The translations under genes and the position numbers were made by a program. From contig NZ_AJQE01000381.1 in NCBI RefSeq assembly GCF_000261685.1, positions 1 to 42,652 of the forward strand: DNA of 42,652 nt. The letters are read 5' to 3'. Below, piece by piece: positions 9,065 to 17,269 of the stretch. The notes under the pieces were generated by a model. That model saw only the letters and a program-made list of their open reading frames with translations. It was not told the DNA's origin and did not search any database. Source of the DNA: Bradyrhizobium genomosp. I (2014) (GTDB taxonomy: Bacteria; Pseudomonadota; Alphaproteobacteria; Rhizobiales; Xanthobacteraceae). The stretch's first letter is position 1; each line of letters opens with the position of its first letter.

Positions 9065-9207
9065 CTCTCGTGTCCCGGACGCGCTGCAACGCGCAAGCGT
9101 TGCGGCGCAGAGCCGGGACCCAGGAAGCCACGCAACCCGGTGCACCATGGGCCCCGGCTCTGCAGCGCACCGTCGAAGAGACGCTGCGCTGCGTCCGGGG
9201 CACGAGA
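9065..9207. repeat. Dispersed palindromic repeat, family C
   Basis: A 143-bp element whose ends are TCTCGTGTCCCGGAC and GTCCGGGGCACGAGA, complementary at 14 of 15 positions. Internal arms (GCAACGCGCAAGCGTTGC, GAGCCGGGACC / GGCCCCGGCTC) make a branched fold. It fills much of the 364-bp gap at 8964-9327 together with the family A repeat; I see no gene in that gap. Confidence 0.65.
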
Positions 9208-9238
9208 CCGCAGCGTTAGCCCACGCTTGCATCCAAGC

Positions 9239-9311
9239 CGTCATTGCGAGCGTAGCGAAGCAATCCAGATTCCCTCAGCGGAAAGACTGCTTCGCTGCGC
9301 TCGCAATGACG
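9239..9311. repeat. Dispersed palindromic repeat, family A, copy 2
   Basis: CGTCATTGCGAGCGTAGCG and AAGCAATCCAGA form the left arm, and CTGCTTCGCTGCGCTCGCAATGACG the right. It ends 17 bases from the stop codon of nasC (9328) and may serve as a 3' hairpin for that operon. Confidence 0.8.
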
Positions 9312-9327
9312 ATGGAGAGAGCCAGCC

Positions 9328-12033
9328 CTACCCCGCCGCGCCAGCGACCTTCGCCTGCTTCGCCGGCGCCACCTCGGTCGTCGCGATCAACCGCTTCAGC
9401 TCGGGGATGCAGGAGCCGCAATTGGTGCCGGCCTTCAGCTTGGCGCCGATCTCGGCGGCGGTGCGCGCGCCAGTGGCAATGGTGTCGCAGATGGTGCCGC
9501 GGCCGACGCCGAAGCAGGCGCAGACGATCGGGCCGGTCGAATCGGCGCCCTCTATCGACTTGCCGGACAGCAGCATCCGACGCTGCTCGTCGCCAACGTG
9601 ATCGGCAGCGAATGTGCTTTTCACCACCTCCCAATCGCCGGCGTCGTGCGCGGGTCCGACGAACAGGCAGGTCTCGATGCGGTCGCCTGCAAACGAGGCG
9701 GCGCGATAGACCCCGCCGCCGAAGTCGCGGTACTCGGCAACGTCCTCGCCCGCGACGCTCTCGAGCCAGGCGGGCCAGCGCGACAGATCGGCGTTGTCCG
9801 CGAAGAGATAACCGAAGCCGCCGGCGACCGTGAGGCGGGTCCACAACAGGTTCTGCGGCAGGTCGATCTGCTTTCGCGACAGCGCGAAGCCGCGGAACAC
9901 GAATTCATACGGCGCGATCGCGGCCGGCGTCGCCTTCGCCTCTGGCTGGCCCGAGAACGGATCGGTGAAGGACTGCACCAGCGCGCCGACGCGGCCGTGC
10001 GAGGTGTTCATCGCGCTCCAGTGGATCGGCACGAACAGGGTGCCGCGCTGCTGCCGTTCGCTGACGACGGCCTTCAGGATGCACTTGCCGTAATCGGTGG
10101 TGATGCGGGCATAGCTGTCATTGGCGACGCCGTATTTGCTGGCGTCGGCGGGATGAATCTCGACGAAGGGCTCGGGCAGATGCGCACCCAGCCGCTGGCT
10201 CAGACCCGTGCGTGTCATGGTATGCCATTGGTCGCGGATGCGCCCGGTATTGAGCCGCAAGGGGCGCGACGGACCGGTCTCGCTGCGCAGCGCCGGCACC
10301 TCCGGCGCAACGAAGCGGCCCTTGCCGTCATTGGTGAAGAAGCCGCCTTGCGCAAAGAAGCGCTCGCCAGGCATCCCGCCTTCCCGCATCGGCCACTGCA
10401 CCGGCTTCAACGCGTCGAACGCTTCGTCAGACAGCGAGGTCAGCGCGCCGATGTCGAAATCACGGCTGCCGTCGTTCTCGAAGGCAGAGAGCGCGGCGTG
10501 CTCGCGGAAGATATCGGCGGCGGATCTGTAATTGAAGCTGTCACCGAAGCCGAGGCGCTTTGCGGTCTCGCTCAGGATCCACCAATCGGGGCGCGCCTCG
10601 CCCGGCGCCGGCAGGAACGAGCGCTGGCGCGAGATGCGCCGCTCGGAATTGGTCACCGTGCCCGACTTCTCGCCCCAGGCGAGAGCCGGCAGCAGCACAT
10701 GCGGGCCCGCCTCGACCGTGTCGTTGGAGAGCACGTTCTCGGAGACCACGAACAGTTCGAGCTTCTTCAGGGCATCGCGAACCATATCTGCGTCGGGCAA
10801 CGATACCGCGGGATTTGTGCCCATCACCCACAGCGCCTTGACGTCGCCGCGGTTGATGGCCTCGAACAGCTGCACCGCCTTCAGCCCCTCATGCGTGGCG
10901 ATGCGTGGCGCCTTCCAGAACCGCCTGACACGGTCGATGTCGGGCGGCGTGAAACCCATGTGGGCGGCGAGCATATTGGCGAGGCCGCCGACCTCGCGGC
11001 CGCCCATCGCGTTGGGCTGGCCGGTGAGCGAGAACGGCGAGGCACCGGGCTTGCCGATGCGCCCGGTGGCGAGATGGCAGTTCAGGATCGCGTTGACCTT
11101 GTCGGTGCCCTGCGCCGACTGGTTGACCCCTTGCGAATAGAGCGTGACCACGCGCGTCGTGTCGCGGAACATCTTGAAGAAGCTGGCGACGTCCTGCTCG
11201 GACAGGCCCGTGGCAAGCGCGGTTGCACCGACGCTGCCAGCGATGCTGCGCGCGCGCGCCAGCGCGTCGTCGAAGCCCGACGTGTTCCGCGCGATATAAT
11301 CCTGATCCAGCGCGCCGTTGTCGGCGAGGTGGACGAACAGGCCGGAGAACAGCGCGGTGTCGGTGCCGGGCCTGAGCCCCAGGAAAAGATCGACGTCATC
11401 AGCGGTGTCGGTGCGGCGCGGGTCGATCACGATCATCCGCGCGCCGAGCTCCTGCCGGTTCTTCAGCATGCGCTGGAACAGCACCGGGTGACACCAGGCC
11501 GCGTTCGAGCCGACGAAGACGAGCAAATCGGCCTGGTCGAGATCCTCGTAGCAGCCGGGCACGGTGTCGGCGCCGAAGGCGCGGCGATGGCCGGCAACCG
11601 ACGACGACATGCAGAGCCGCGAATTGGTATCGACGTTCGCCGTGCCGACAAAACCCTTCATCAGCTTGTTGGCGACGTAATAGTCCTCGGTGAGGAGTTG
11701 GCCGGAGAGATAGAACGCGACCGCATCGGCGCCATCGCGGGCCACGATGTGCTGCATGCGATGGGCGACATGATCCAGCGCATCGCTCCAGGCGACGCGC
11801 TCCAGCACGCCCTTGCAGCGGATCATCGGGTAGAGCAGACGGCCTTCCAGGCCCACGGTCTCGCCGAGCGCGGAGCCTTTCGAGCACAGCCGGCCGAAAT
11901 TGGCGGGATGATCAGGGTCGCCGGCGATCGCAGCCCCGCCCCTGCCGTCGGGCGTTGCCAGCACGCCGCAGCCGACGCCGCAATAGGGACAGGTTGTTCG
12001 GGTGGTCCGGAGCGTGGGATCGATCACCGTCAT
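9328..12033 (-). CDS. nasC: Assimilatory nitrate reductase, molybdopterin catalytic subunit
   Basis: Reduces nitrate to nitrite in the cytoplasm. The 901-residue protein starts with a [4Fe-4S] motif (Cys15, Cys18, Cys22, Cys50), followed by the bis-MGD molybdopterin oxidoreductase domain and the dinucleotide-binding domain (RPLRLNTGRIRDQWHTMTRTG). A BFD-like [2Fe-2S] domain closes the protein, with cysteines near 838, 840, 872 and 875 (CAC ... CGSC). No Tat signal is present, as expected for an assimilatory enzyme. It is the last gene of narK-bjgb-flp-nasC; one base separates the flp stop from its ATG, indicating translational coupling. The product nitrite has no reductase in this window. The symbol follows B. 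diazoefficiens usage. Confidence 0.96.
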   Translation of the reverse strand: MTVIDPTLRTTRTTCPYCGVGCGVLATPDGRGGAAIAGDPDHPANFGRLCSKGSALGETVGLEGRLLYPMIRCKGVLERVAWSDALDHVAHRMQHIVARDGADAVAFYLSGQLLTEDYYVANKLMKGFVGTANVDTNSRLCMSSSVAGHRRAFGADTVPGCYEDLDQADLLVFVGSNAAWCHPVLFQRMLKNRQELGARMIVIDPRRTDTADDVDLFLGLRPGTDTALFSGLFVHLADNGALDQDYIARNTSGFDDALARARSIAGSVGATALATGLSEQDVASFFKMFRDTTRVVTLYSQGVNQSAQGTDKVNAILNCHLATGRIGKPGASPFSLTGQPNAMGGREVGGLANMLAAHMGFTPPDIDRVRRFWKAPRIATHEGLKAVQLFEAINRGDVKALWVMGTNPAVSLPDADMVRDALKKLELFVVSENVLSNDTVEAGPHVLLPALAWGEKSGTVTNSERRISRQRSFLPAPGEARPDWWILSETAKRLGFGDSFNYRSAADIFREHAALSAFENDGSRDFDIGALTSLSDEAFDALKPVQWPMREGGMPGERFFAQGGFFTNDGKGRFVAPEVPALRSETGPSRPLRLNTGRIRDQWHTMTRTGLSQRLGAHLPEPFVEIHPADASKYGVANDSYARITTDYGKCILKAVVSERQQRGTLFVPIHWSAMNTSHGRVGALVQSFTDPFSGQPEAKATPAAIAPYEFVFRGFALSRKQIDLPQNLLWTRLTVAGGFGYLFADNADLSRWPAWLESVAGEDVAEYRDFGGGVYRAASFAGDRIETCLFVGPAHDAGDWEVVKSTFAADHVGDEQRRMLLSGKSIEGADSTGPIVCACFGVGRGTICDTIATGARTAAEIGAKLKAGTNCGSCIPELKRLIATTEVAPAKQAKVAGAAG

Positions 12034-12034
12034 A

Positions 12035-13252
12035 TCAAGCTGCTTTCGAAGGAAGCGCGAGCGCGCGTCCGAACATCATGTCGGCGCGGATCGCCGCCAC
12101 CTTGTCGCGATTGCGGATCAGATCGAGATACCAGAGCGCATCGACGGTATCGCCGATCAGCACCGCGCCAGTGAGCCGACCGTCGGCGATCACGAGCTTC
12201 TTGTAGGTGCCGCGCCTGCGGTCGGTCAGCACCAGGCTCTCGCTGCCTTCCCCGCCCATGAAGTCGCCGGCGGAGAACACGCTGACGCCGGAGACCTTCA
12301 GATTGGTCGAGACCACGCTGCCCTGATAGGCGGCGGGGCGGCCGGCAAGATACCGCGCCAGCACGCGCGCCTGCTCATAGGCGGGCTCGACCAGGCCATA
12401 GCAGGTGCCGCGATGCTCGGCGCATTCGCCGAGCGCGAAGATGTCGGGCGAGGCGGTCTGCATGACGTCGTTGACGACGACGCCGCGATTCACCGCAATC
12501 CCTGCCTCCTTCGCCAGCGCGACGTTCGGCTTGATGCCGGCAGCGAAGATCACCGCGTCGGCCTCGATGCGGTTGCCGTCGGCGAGCTCGACGGCCTCGA
12601 CATGACCGTCGCCATGGATGCACTTCGTGCTGGCATTGAGCAGGATGCGGATGCCCTTGCGCTCGACCAGCGTCTTGAGCAGGTCGGCGGACGGCGCATC
12701 GAGCTGACGCTCCATCAGCCGGTCCATCAGATGCAGCAGCGTCACTGGCGCGCCGGCCTTGGCGAGCCCGTAGGCTGCCTCGAGTCCGAGCAGACCGCCG
12801 CCGACAACGACGACGCGCTTCTTCGCCGCGGCCAGCGTCAACAGAAGGTCGACGTCGCGCGTATCGCGAAAAGTATGCACCCCGGCGAGATCAGCGCCGG
12901 GCACGTTGAGCCGCAGCGGCGTCGAGCCGGTGGCAAGCACGAGCTTGGAATATTCCATGCTCTCCTCGCCCGCGATCTTGAGCTCGCGGCGGCCGGTGTC
13001 GATTTCGGTGACGCGATAGCCGTAGCGGACCGTGACGCCGCGATGGCGCCACCAGTCCGCCGGCCGGAGCTCGATCTCGTGCGAGCCGGTCTCGCCGGCC
13101 AGCACGGAGGAGAGCAGCACACGGTTGTAAGCGAGCCGCGGCTCCTCGCCGACGACGGCGACCGCGTAGCGGCCGAGCGCGGTCTTGGCGAGCTCGTCGA
13201 CCAGACGCGCGGCCGCCATACCGTTACCGACGATGACGAGCGGTTCACTCAC
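12035..13252 (-). CDS. flp: FAD/NAD(P)H-dependent oxidoreductase of the nitrate/NO cluster
   Basis: A 405-residue pyridine-nucleotide-disulfide-type flavoprotein resembling the N-terminal half of NirB-type nitrite reductases. The FAD site is VIVGNGMAAARLVDEL at the N-terminus, the NAD(P)H site VVVVGGGLLGLEAAYGL near residue 135, and the second FAD motif SPDIFALGECAEH near 270. It has no iron-sulfur or rubredoxin domain. Established work on the B. diazoefficiens locus assigns its counterpart as electron donor to nitrate reductase and possibly to the haemoglobin. I chose the GTG at 13252 because AGGAG lies just upstream; the ATG at 13291 would overlap bjgb. Ten bases separate it from bjgb. Confidence 0.92.
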   Translation of the reverse strand: MSEPLVIVGNGMAAARLVDELAKTALGRYAVAVVGEEPRLAYNRVLLSSVLAGETGSHEIELRPADWWRHRGVTVRYGYRVTEIDTGRRELKIAGEESMEYSKLVLATGSTPLRLNVPGADLAGVHTFRDTRDVDLLLTLAAAKKRVVVVGGGLLGLEAAYGLAKAGAPVTLLHLMDRLMERQLDAPSADLLKTLVERKGIRILLNASTKCIHGDGHVEAVELADGNRIEADAVIFAAGIKPNVALAKEAGIAVNRGVVVNDVMQTASPDIFALGECAEHRGTCYGLVEPAYEQARVLARYLAGRPAAYQGSVVSTNLKVSGVSVFSAGDFMGGEGSESLVLTDRRRGTYKKLVIADGRLTGAVLIGDTVDALWYLDLIRNRDKVAAIRADMMFGRALALPSKAA

Positions 13253-13262
13253 GAGGCATCTC

Positions 13263-13691
13263 CTATTCGGCGGCCTGCGGCTGTGCGCCATAGGCTTCGG
13301 ACATCATGTAGCCCGACAGCACGCCGTAAGCGTCGGTCCAGGCCTTTGCCAGTTCGGGCGTCCAGGCTTCGCCGAGACCCTTCTCCAGGGTCCACAGCAG
13401 GGTCGCACCGACCACGGGATAGTGCTCGGCCACTGCGCCGTAAGCGACATGACGCTTGGCGAGCGCGGAGGCCGCGGGAAGAATCGAGTCCAGGTTCGAC
13501 AGGCCGCCGACGACGGCGGCGAGCATGCCCATCAGCTTCTTGCGCTGCTCGGTCATGTCCTCGGGAAACATCGTGCGCACGGACGGCGCCACCTCGAACA
13601 GGCGATCGTAGAACAGCACCGCGGCCTGCTCCGATATCGGCGCGACCTTGGAAAAGCTCTGCTGGATGAGGGTGATCTGTTCGGGCGTCAT
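13263..13691 (-). CDS. bjgb: Single-domain haemoglobin (nitric oxide detoxification)
   Basis: A 142-residue globin without the reductase domain of flavohaemoglobins. The N-terminus ITLIQQSFSKVAPISEQAAVLFYDRLFE and the proximal histidine in LAKRHVAYGA are typical of the flavohaemoglobin globin domain. In B. diazoefficiens the counterpart Bjgb removes nitric oxide formed as a by-product of nitrate/nitrite metabolism, with Flp as the likely reductase partner. The start has AGGAG nine bases upstream. It sits between narK and flp, 10 bases before the latter, so the two partners are probably made in proportion. The identification rests on globin sequence plus neighbourhood and is firm. Confidence 0.95.
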   Translation of the reverse strand: MTPEQITLIQQSFSKVAPISEQAAVLFYDRLFEVAPSVRTMFPEDMTEQRKKLMGMLAAVVGGLSNLDSILPAASALAKRHVAYGAVAEHYPVVGATLLWTLEKGLGEAWTPELAKAWTDAYGVLSGYMMSEAYGAQPQAAE

Positions 13692-13770
13692 GATGTTCTC
13701 CTGTCTGTTTCGGTCTGTCTTCGTCCGCGCCCTTGCGGAGGAAGTTCATGGGTCAAACGTCATCAGAGAG

Positions 13771-13788
13771 ACTCCTCCCCGCGTACGG
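13771..13788. other. Intercistronic hairpin between narK and bjgb
   Basis: CTCCCCGCGTACGGGGAG forms a 6-bp GC stem with a six-base loop inside the 129-bp narK-bjgb spacer. No T-run follows on either strand, so it is more likely an mRNA-processing or stability element than a terminator. Confidence 0.45.
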
Positions 13789-13820
13789 GGAGAAGCGACA
13801 TTCGTGCCAAATGGTCACGC

Positions 13821-15212
13821 TCACACACGCGCTCCAGCGAGGCTTGGCGCGCCTTCACCCTGCGGGCTGCGACGCAGGTAGAACCACCAGGTCAGAGCGA
13901 GGCAGGAGGCGTAGAAGGCGAGATAGATCGCGAGCGCGAGCTGCGGCCCGCCGGTCATGGCGATCGACTTGCCGAAGCCGCTCGGGATCAGATAGCCGCC
14001 GACCGCACCGATCGCGCCGATGAACCCGACCGCCGCGCCGCTCTCGATGCTCGCGGTCTTCAGCGCAGCCGCACGCGCGACGTCGCCCTTGCCGCGCACC
14101 CCGAACAGGTTCTCCTCGCGGAAGATCGAGGGGATCATGCGGTAGGTCGAGCCGTTGCCGATGCCCGTCGTCACGAACAGGATCAGGAACATCGACAGGA
14201 AGCCGATGAAATCCTTCTGTCCGACGAAGTAGAGCACGCCGACCGTGGCGCCAGTCATCAGGATGAAATTCCAGAAGGTGATGATGGAGCCGCCGATCCG
14301 GTCCGCGAGCCAGCCGCCGAGCGGACGCGACAGCGAGCCGACAAGCGGGCCCAGGAAGGCGATCGAGATCGTCACCGCCGGAAACTGCGTCTTGATCAGA
14401 AGCGGAAACGCCGCGGAATAGCCGATGAACGACCCGAACGTGCCGACGTAGAGATACGCCATGATCCAGGTGTGCTTGCGCTTGACGATGGCGAGCTGGT
14501 TCTTCACCGACGATTTCGCCGAGGAGAGGTTGTTCATGAAGAACACCGCGCCGAACACCGCGATCGCGATCGGCAGCACCCACATCAGGCCGGCATTCTG
14601 GAGATAGATGCCGTCGACGGGCGTCGCCTGGAACAGGTTGAAGACGGCCAGCGTCATCAGGATCGGGGTCAAGAGCTGCACGCTGGAAACACCGATATTG
14701 CCGCCGGCAGCGTTCAGGCCGAGCGCCCATCCCTTCATCCGGTCGGGGAAGAAGAAGGAGATGTTGGTCATGCTGGAGGCGAAATTGCCGCCGCCGAGAC
14801 CCGCGGTCGAGGCGATCAGCAGCATCAGCCAGAACGGCGTGTCGGGCTGGCTCACGAAATAGGCAAGCGACAACGTCGGAATGAACAGGATCGCCGCGCT
14901 GAAGATGGTCCAGTTGCGGCCGCCGAAGGTGGTCACTGCGAATGTATAGGGAAAGCGCATCAAGGCGCCGATCAGGCCCGGCACGGCGACGAGCTGGAAC
15001 AGCTGGTCGGTGGTGTAGTGGAAGCCGGCCTGCGGCAGCTTGGTGGTGACGATGCTCCAGATCAGCCACACCGAGAAGCCAATATGTTCGGCTACGATCG
15101 ACCAGATCAGGTTGCGCCGCGCGATCGTCTTGCCGCCTGCATTCCAGAACGCCTCGTCTTCAGGGCGCCAATCGGAAATCCAGGTCGAGTTCAGAGTCGG
15201 ATTCTTCGTCAT
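13821..15212 (-). CDS. narK: Nitrate/nitrite MFS transporter NarK
   Basis: A 463-residue inner-membrane transporter with about twelve helices. Both nitrate signatures of the NNP family are present: GLGGGNFASSMTNISFFFP, and later GIGNGSTYRMIP. The MFS loop motif RPLGGWLADRIGG is also clear. It would import nitrate and/or exchange it for nitrite, which matters because no nitrite reductase is encoded alongside. The ATG at 15212 (MTKNP) has AAGGGA upstream and is preferred over the ATG at 15233. It is the first gene of narK-bjgb-flp-nasC; the 328-bp region upstream carries a sigma-54-like promoter, a candidate ANTAR hairpin and an upstream palindrome. Confidence 0.96.
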   Translation of the reverse strand: MTKNPTLNSTWISDWRPEDEAFWNAGGKTIARRNLIWSIVAEHIGFSVWLIWSIVTTKLPQAGFHYTTDQLFQLVAVPGLIGALMRFPYTFAVTTFGGRNWTIFSAAILFIPTLSLAYFVSQPDTPFWLMLLIASTAGLGGGNFASSMTNISFFFPDRMKGWALGLNAAGGNIGVSSVQLLTPILMTLAVFNLFQATPVDGIYLQNAGLMWVLPIAIAVFGAVFFMNNLSSAKSSVKNQLAIVKRKHTWIMAYLYVGTFGSFIGYSAAFPLLIKTQFPAVTISIAFLGPLVGSLSRPLGGWLADRIGGSIITFWNFILMTGATVGVLYFVGQKDFIGFLSMFLILFVTTGIGNGSTYRMIPSIFREENLFGVRGKGDVARAAALKTASIESGAAVGFIGAIGAVGGYLIPSGFGKSIAMTGGPQLALAIYLAFYASCLALTWWFYLRRSPQGEGAPSLAGARV

Positions 15213-15254
15213 TGATATCCCTTCCAGGCTCACCGCTGCGTCGTTGCAGGCTCA

Positions 15255-15272
15255 GCCTCCGGCCACGGAGGC
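15255..15272 (-). other. GC hairpin in the narK leader
   Basis: GCCTCCG and CGGAGGC form a 7-bp stem with a TGGC loop, 57 bases downstream of the hexaloop hairpin in the transcript. No U-run follows. Matching strong hairpins sit at the same place in the nrtA and nitrite-channel leaders. Confidence 0.55.
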
Positions 15273-15329
15273 GCGCTCCGAGGCTTCACCCCGGTGGCGA
15301 GATCACGATGCTGATTGATGATGTTGAGG

Positions 15330-15347
15330 GACGTCGTCGTTGGCGTC
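15330..15347 (-). promoter_or_regulatory. ANTAR-type hexaloop hairpin in the narK leader
   Basis: In the transcript GACGCC and GACGTC pair as four base pairs, one C-A mismatch and a closing C-G, around the loop AACGAC with A at position 1 and G at 4. These loop positions are the known signature of RNA bound by ANTAR antiterminators such as NasT. It starts at about +3 of the predicted transcript. A second hexaloop hairpin was not convincingly found. Confidence 0.6.
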
Positions 15348-15359
15348 GCGCAAAGACGC

Positions 15360-15375
15360 TTCAATTTCCGTGCCA
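15360..15375 (-). promoter_or_regulatory. Sigma-54-like promoter of narK
   Basis: On the minus strand TGGCACG-N4-TTGAA matches the -24/-12 consensus TGGCACG-N4-TTGCW except for A in place of C at -12. Transcription would start near 15349, leaving a leader of about 137 bases. A TTGTGCG half-site lies just upstream. Confidence 0.6.
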
Positions 15376-15468
15376 GTTGCGCACAAGCTGGAAATCAAGG
15401 GATTTCAGGACCTTATTCGTTTTGACCGAATTTGTTGCAGGGCGTTTCCGCACGCTAAATTTGCGATT

Positions 15469-15503
15469 CGCTCAATCCTTGTGCGGCGCACAAGGATTGA
15501 GCG
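15469..15503. promoter_or_regulatory. Perfect palindrome, candidate upstream activator site for narK
   Basis: Two perfect 17-bp arms flank a central G at 15486; the core is TTGTGCGGCGCACAA. The centre lies 112 bp upstream of the -24 GG of the narK promoter. The same core, with A at the centre, lies 113 bp from the nrtA promoter. It is upstream of the predicted start site, so it is likely a DNA operator. An enhancer-binding protein such as NtrC is a candidate, not shown. It could also serve as a 3' hairpin for nrtC, which is upstream on the same strand. Confidence 0.6.
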
Positions 15504-15540
15504 GGGGTGTCGATTATTTGAGCGTGTCGTGGATGAATGA

Positions 15541-17259
15541 TCACGCCGCTTCAGGACTCGCTGTGGGGGCGGCCGCCGGCGCCTTCGGAGCAGCCCCGTG
15601 CTCATAAGCCTCGAGGAAATCGAGCAGCTCGCGGCGGTAGCGGTAGTAGTCGGGATGCTCGAGCAGAGTCTTGCGTGTGCGGGGCCGGGGAATGTCGACC
15701 TCCATGATGTGGCCGATCCGCGCGTTGGGCCCGTTGGTCATCATCACGACGCGATCGGCGAGCAGGATGGCTTCGTCGACATCATGGGTCACACACATCG
15801 CCGTCACCTGCGTGCGCTTCCAGACCTCCATCAGCACTTCCTGAAGATCCCAGCGCGTGAGGCTGTCGAGCATGCCGAACGGCTCGTCCAGCAGCAGCAG
15901 CTTCGGTGACAACGCGAAGGCGCGCGCAATTCCGACGCGCTGGCGCATGCCGTTCGACATTGCAGCCGCCGGCTTGTCGAAGGAGTTGGCGAGACCGACG
16001 CGCTCGAGATAATAGTCGACGATCTCGTCGCGCTGCCGCCGTGCGGCGTGCGGATAGACGCGATCGACACCCAGCGCAACGTTCTCGCGTGCCGTGAGCC
16101 AGGGAAACAGCGAGGGCGCCTGGAACACCACGGCCCGGTCGGGGCCGGCCGTCGTCACCTCGCGGCCATCGAGAATGATGCCGCCGAGGGAGACGTCGTT
16201 GAGGCCCGCGGTCATCGACAGGACCGTCGACTTGCCGCAGCCGGAATGCCCAATCACCGAGATGAACTCGCCCTTGCGCACCTTGAGATCGAAGTTTTCG
16301 ACGATCGTGAGCGGTCCTTTCGGGGTGGGATAGACCTTCGAGAGCTGGGAGAATTCGAGATAGCGATCGGTATTGAAGATCACCGACGTTGCAGCCTGCT
16401 GATAGGCTGCCGGCGGTTTGTCCATTTGCGTGATCGGAATGAGGTTCGGCAGCGTCCGCACCGCCGCTTCCGACGCCGCCGCACGCTCGTTGACCACATC
16501 CATCAGATAGCCGGTGACGGCCTGGCGCAAACGCTTGAACGCCGGATCCTCGTTGATCGACGCACGGTCGCGCGGTCGTGGAATATCCACCCTGAACTCC
16601 CGGCCCAGGGTCGCGTCCGGACCGGGCAGCAGCGGGATGATGCGGTCGGCAAGCAGGATCGCCTCGTCGACGTCGTTGGTGATCAGCACCACGGTGCGCT
16701 TGTCGCGCGACCAGATGTCGATGATCTCGTCCTGCAACTTGGCGCGGGTCAGTGCATCGAGCGCCGACAGCGGTTCATCGAGCAGCAGGATCTCCGGGCT
16801 GGTTGCGAGCGCACGGGCAACGGCAACCCGCTGCCGCATGCCGCCGGACAATTCTGCAGGCAGACGTGTTGCGGCGTGTGACAGCCCCACCATGGCGATG
16901 TAGCGATCGACCCGAGCCGCACGCTCGGCCTTGCTCTCGCGGGCGAAAACCTGGTCGACCGCGAGCGCCACGTTGCCGCGCACCGTGAGCCACGGCATCA
17001 GGGAGTAGGACTGGAACACGACGCCGCGGTCGGGACCGGGCCCGTCCACGGGCTGTCCCTTGAGCACGATCTCGCCGGAATCGGGCTGCACCAGCCCTGC
17101 GATGGCCGAGATCAGCGTCGTCTTGCCGCTTCCCGAGAAGCCCACGATGGCGATGAACTCGCCTTCGGCGACCTCGAGGTTGACCTCGGAGAGCACGCTG
17201 GCCCGCTTGGCGCCGGTGCCGTAGGCCTTGCATAGCCCCTTGAGAGACAGGAACGACAT
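15541..17259 (-). CDS. nrtC: Nitrate ABC transporter, fused double ATPase
   Basis: Powers nitrate uptake through NrtB. The 572-residue protein carries two complete nucleotide-binding domains. Domain 1 has Walker A GFSGSGKTT (40-48), signature LSGGM (137-141), LLLDEP (158-163) and ITND, where the switch histidine is Asn195. Domain 2 has Walker A GHSGCGKST (337-345), signature MSNGM (434-438), LLLDEP (455-460) and VTHD with His492. This fusion differs from cyanobacteria, where NrtC carries a NrtA-like tail and NrtD is separate. The start at 17259 lies 10 bases after the nrtB stop. The Asn195 and MSNGM changes fall in the same composite ATP site. Confidence 0.94.
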   Translation of the reverse strand: MSFLSLKGLCKAYGTGAKRASVLSEVNLEVAEGEFIAIVGFSGSGKTTLISAIAGLVQPDSGEIVLKGQPVDGPGPDRGVVFQSYSLMPWLTVRGNVALAVDQVFARESKAERAARVDRYIAMVGLSHAATRLPAELSGGMRQRVAVARALATSPEILLLDEPLSALDALTRAKLQDEIIDIWSRDKRTVVLITNDVDEAILLADRIIPLLPGPDATLGREFRVDIPRPRDRASINEDPAFKRLRQAVTGYLMDVVNERAAASEAAVRTLPNLIPITQMDKPPAAYQQAATSVIFNTDRYLEFSQLSKVYPTPKGPLTIVENFDLKVRKGEFISVIGHSGCGKSTVLSMTAGLNDVSLGGIILDGREVTTAGPDRAVVFQAPSLFPWLTARENVALGVDRVYPHAARRQRDEIVDYYLERVGLANSFDKPAAAMSNGMRQRVGIARAFALSPKLLLLDEPFGMLDSLTRWDLQEVLMEVWKRTQVTAMCVTHDVDEAILLADRVVMMTNGPNARIGHIMEVDIPRPRTRKTLLEHPDYYRYRRELLDFLEAYEHGAAPKAPAAAPTASPEAA

Positions 17260-17269
17260 GCGGACCTCA

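Noticed and set aside
9598..12174. 858-codon open frame on the plus strand
   Set aside because: It is fully antisense to nasC, whose domains and cysteines are unmistakable. The translation is rich in Arg, Ala, Gly and His with no recognisable domain, as expected from an antisense frame in GC-rich DNA.
12002..13669. 555-codon plus-strand frame across flp and bjgb
   Set aside because: Antisense to two well-supported genes; no domain is visible.
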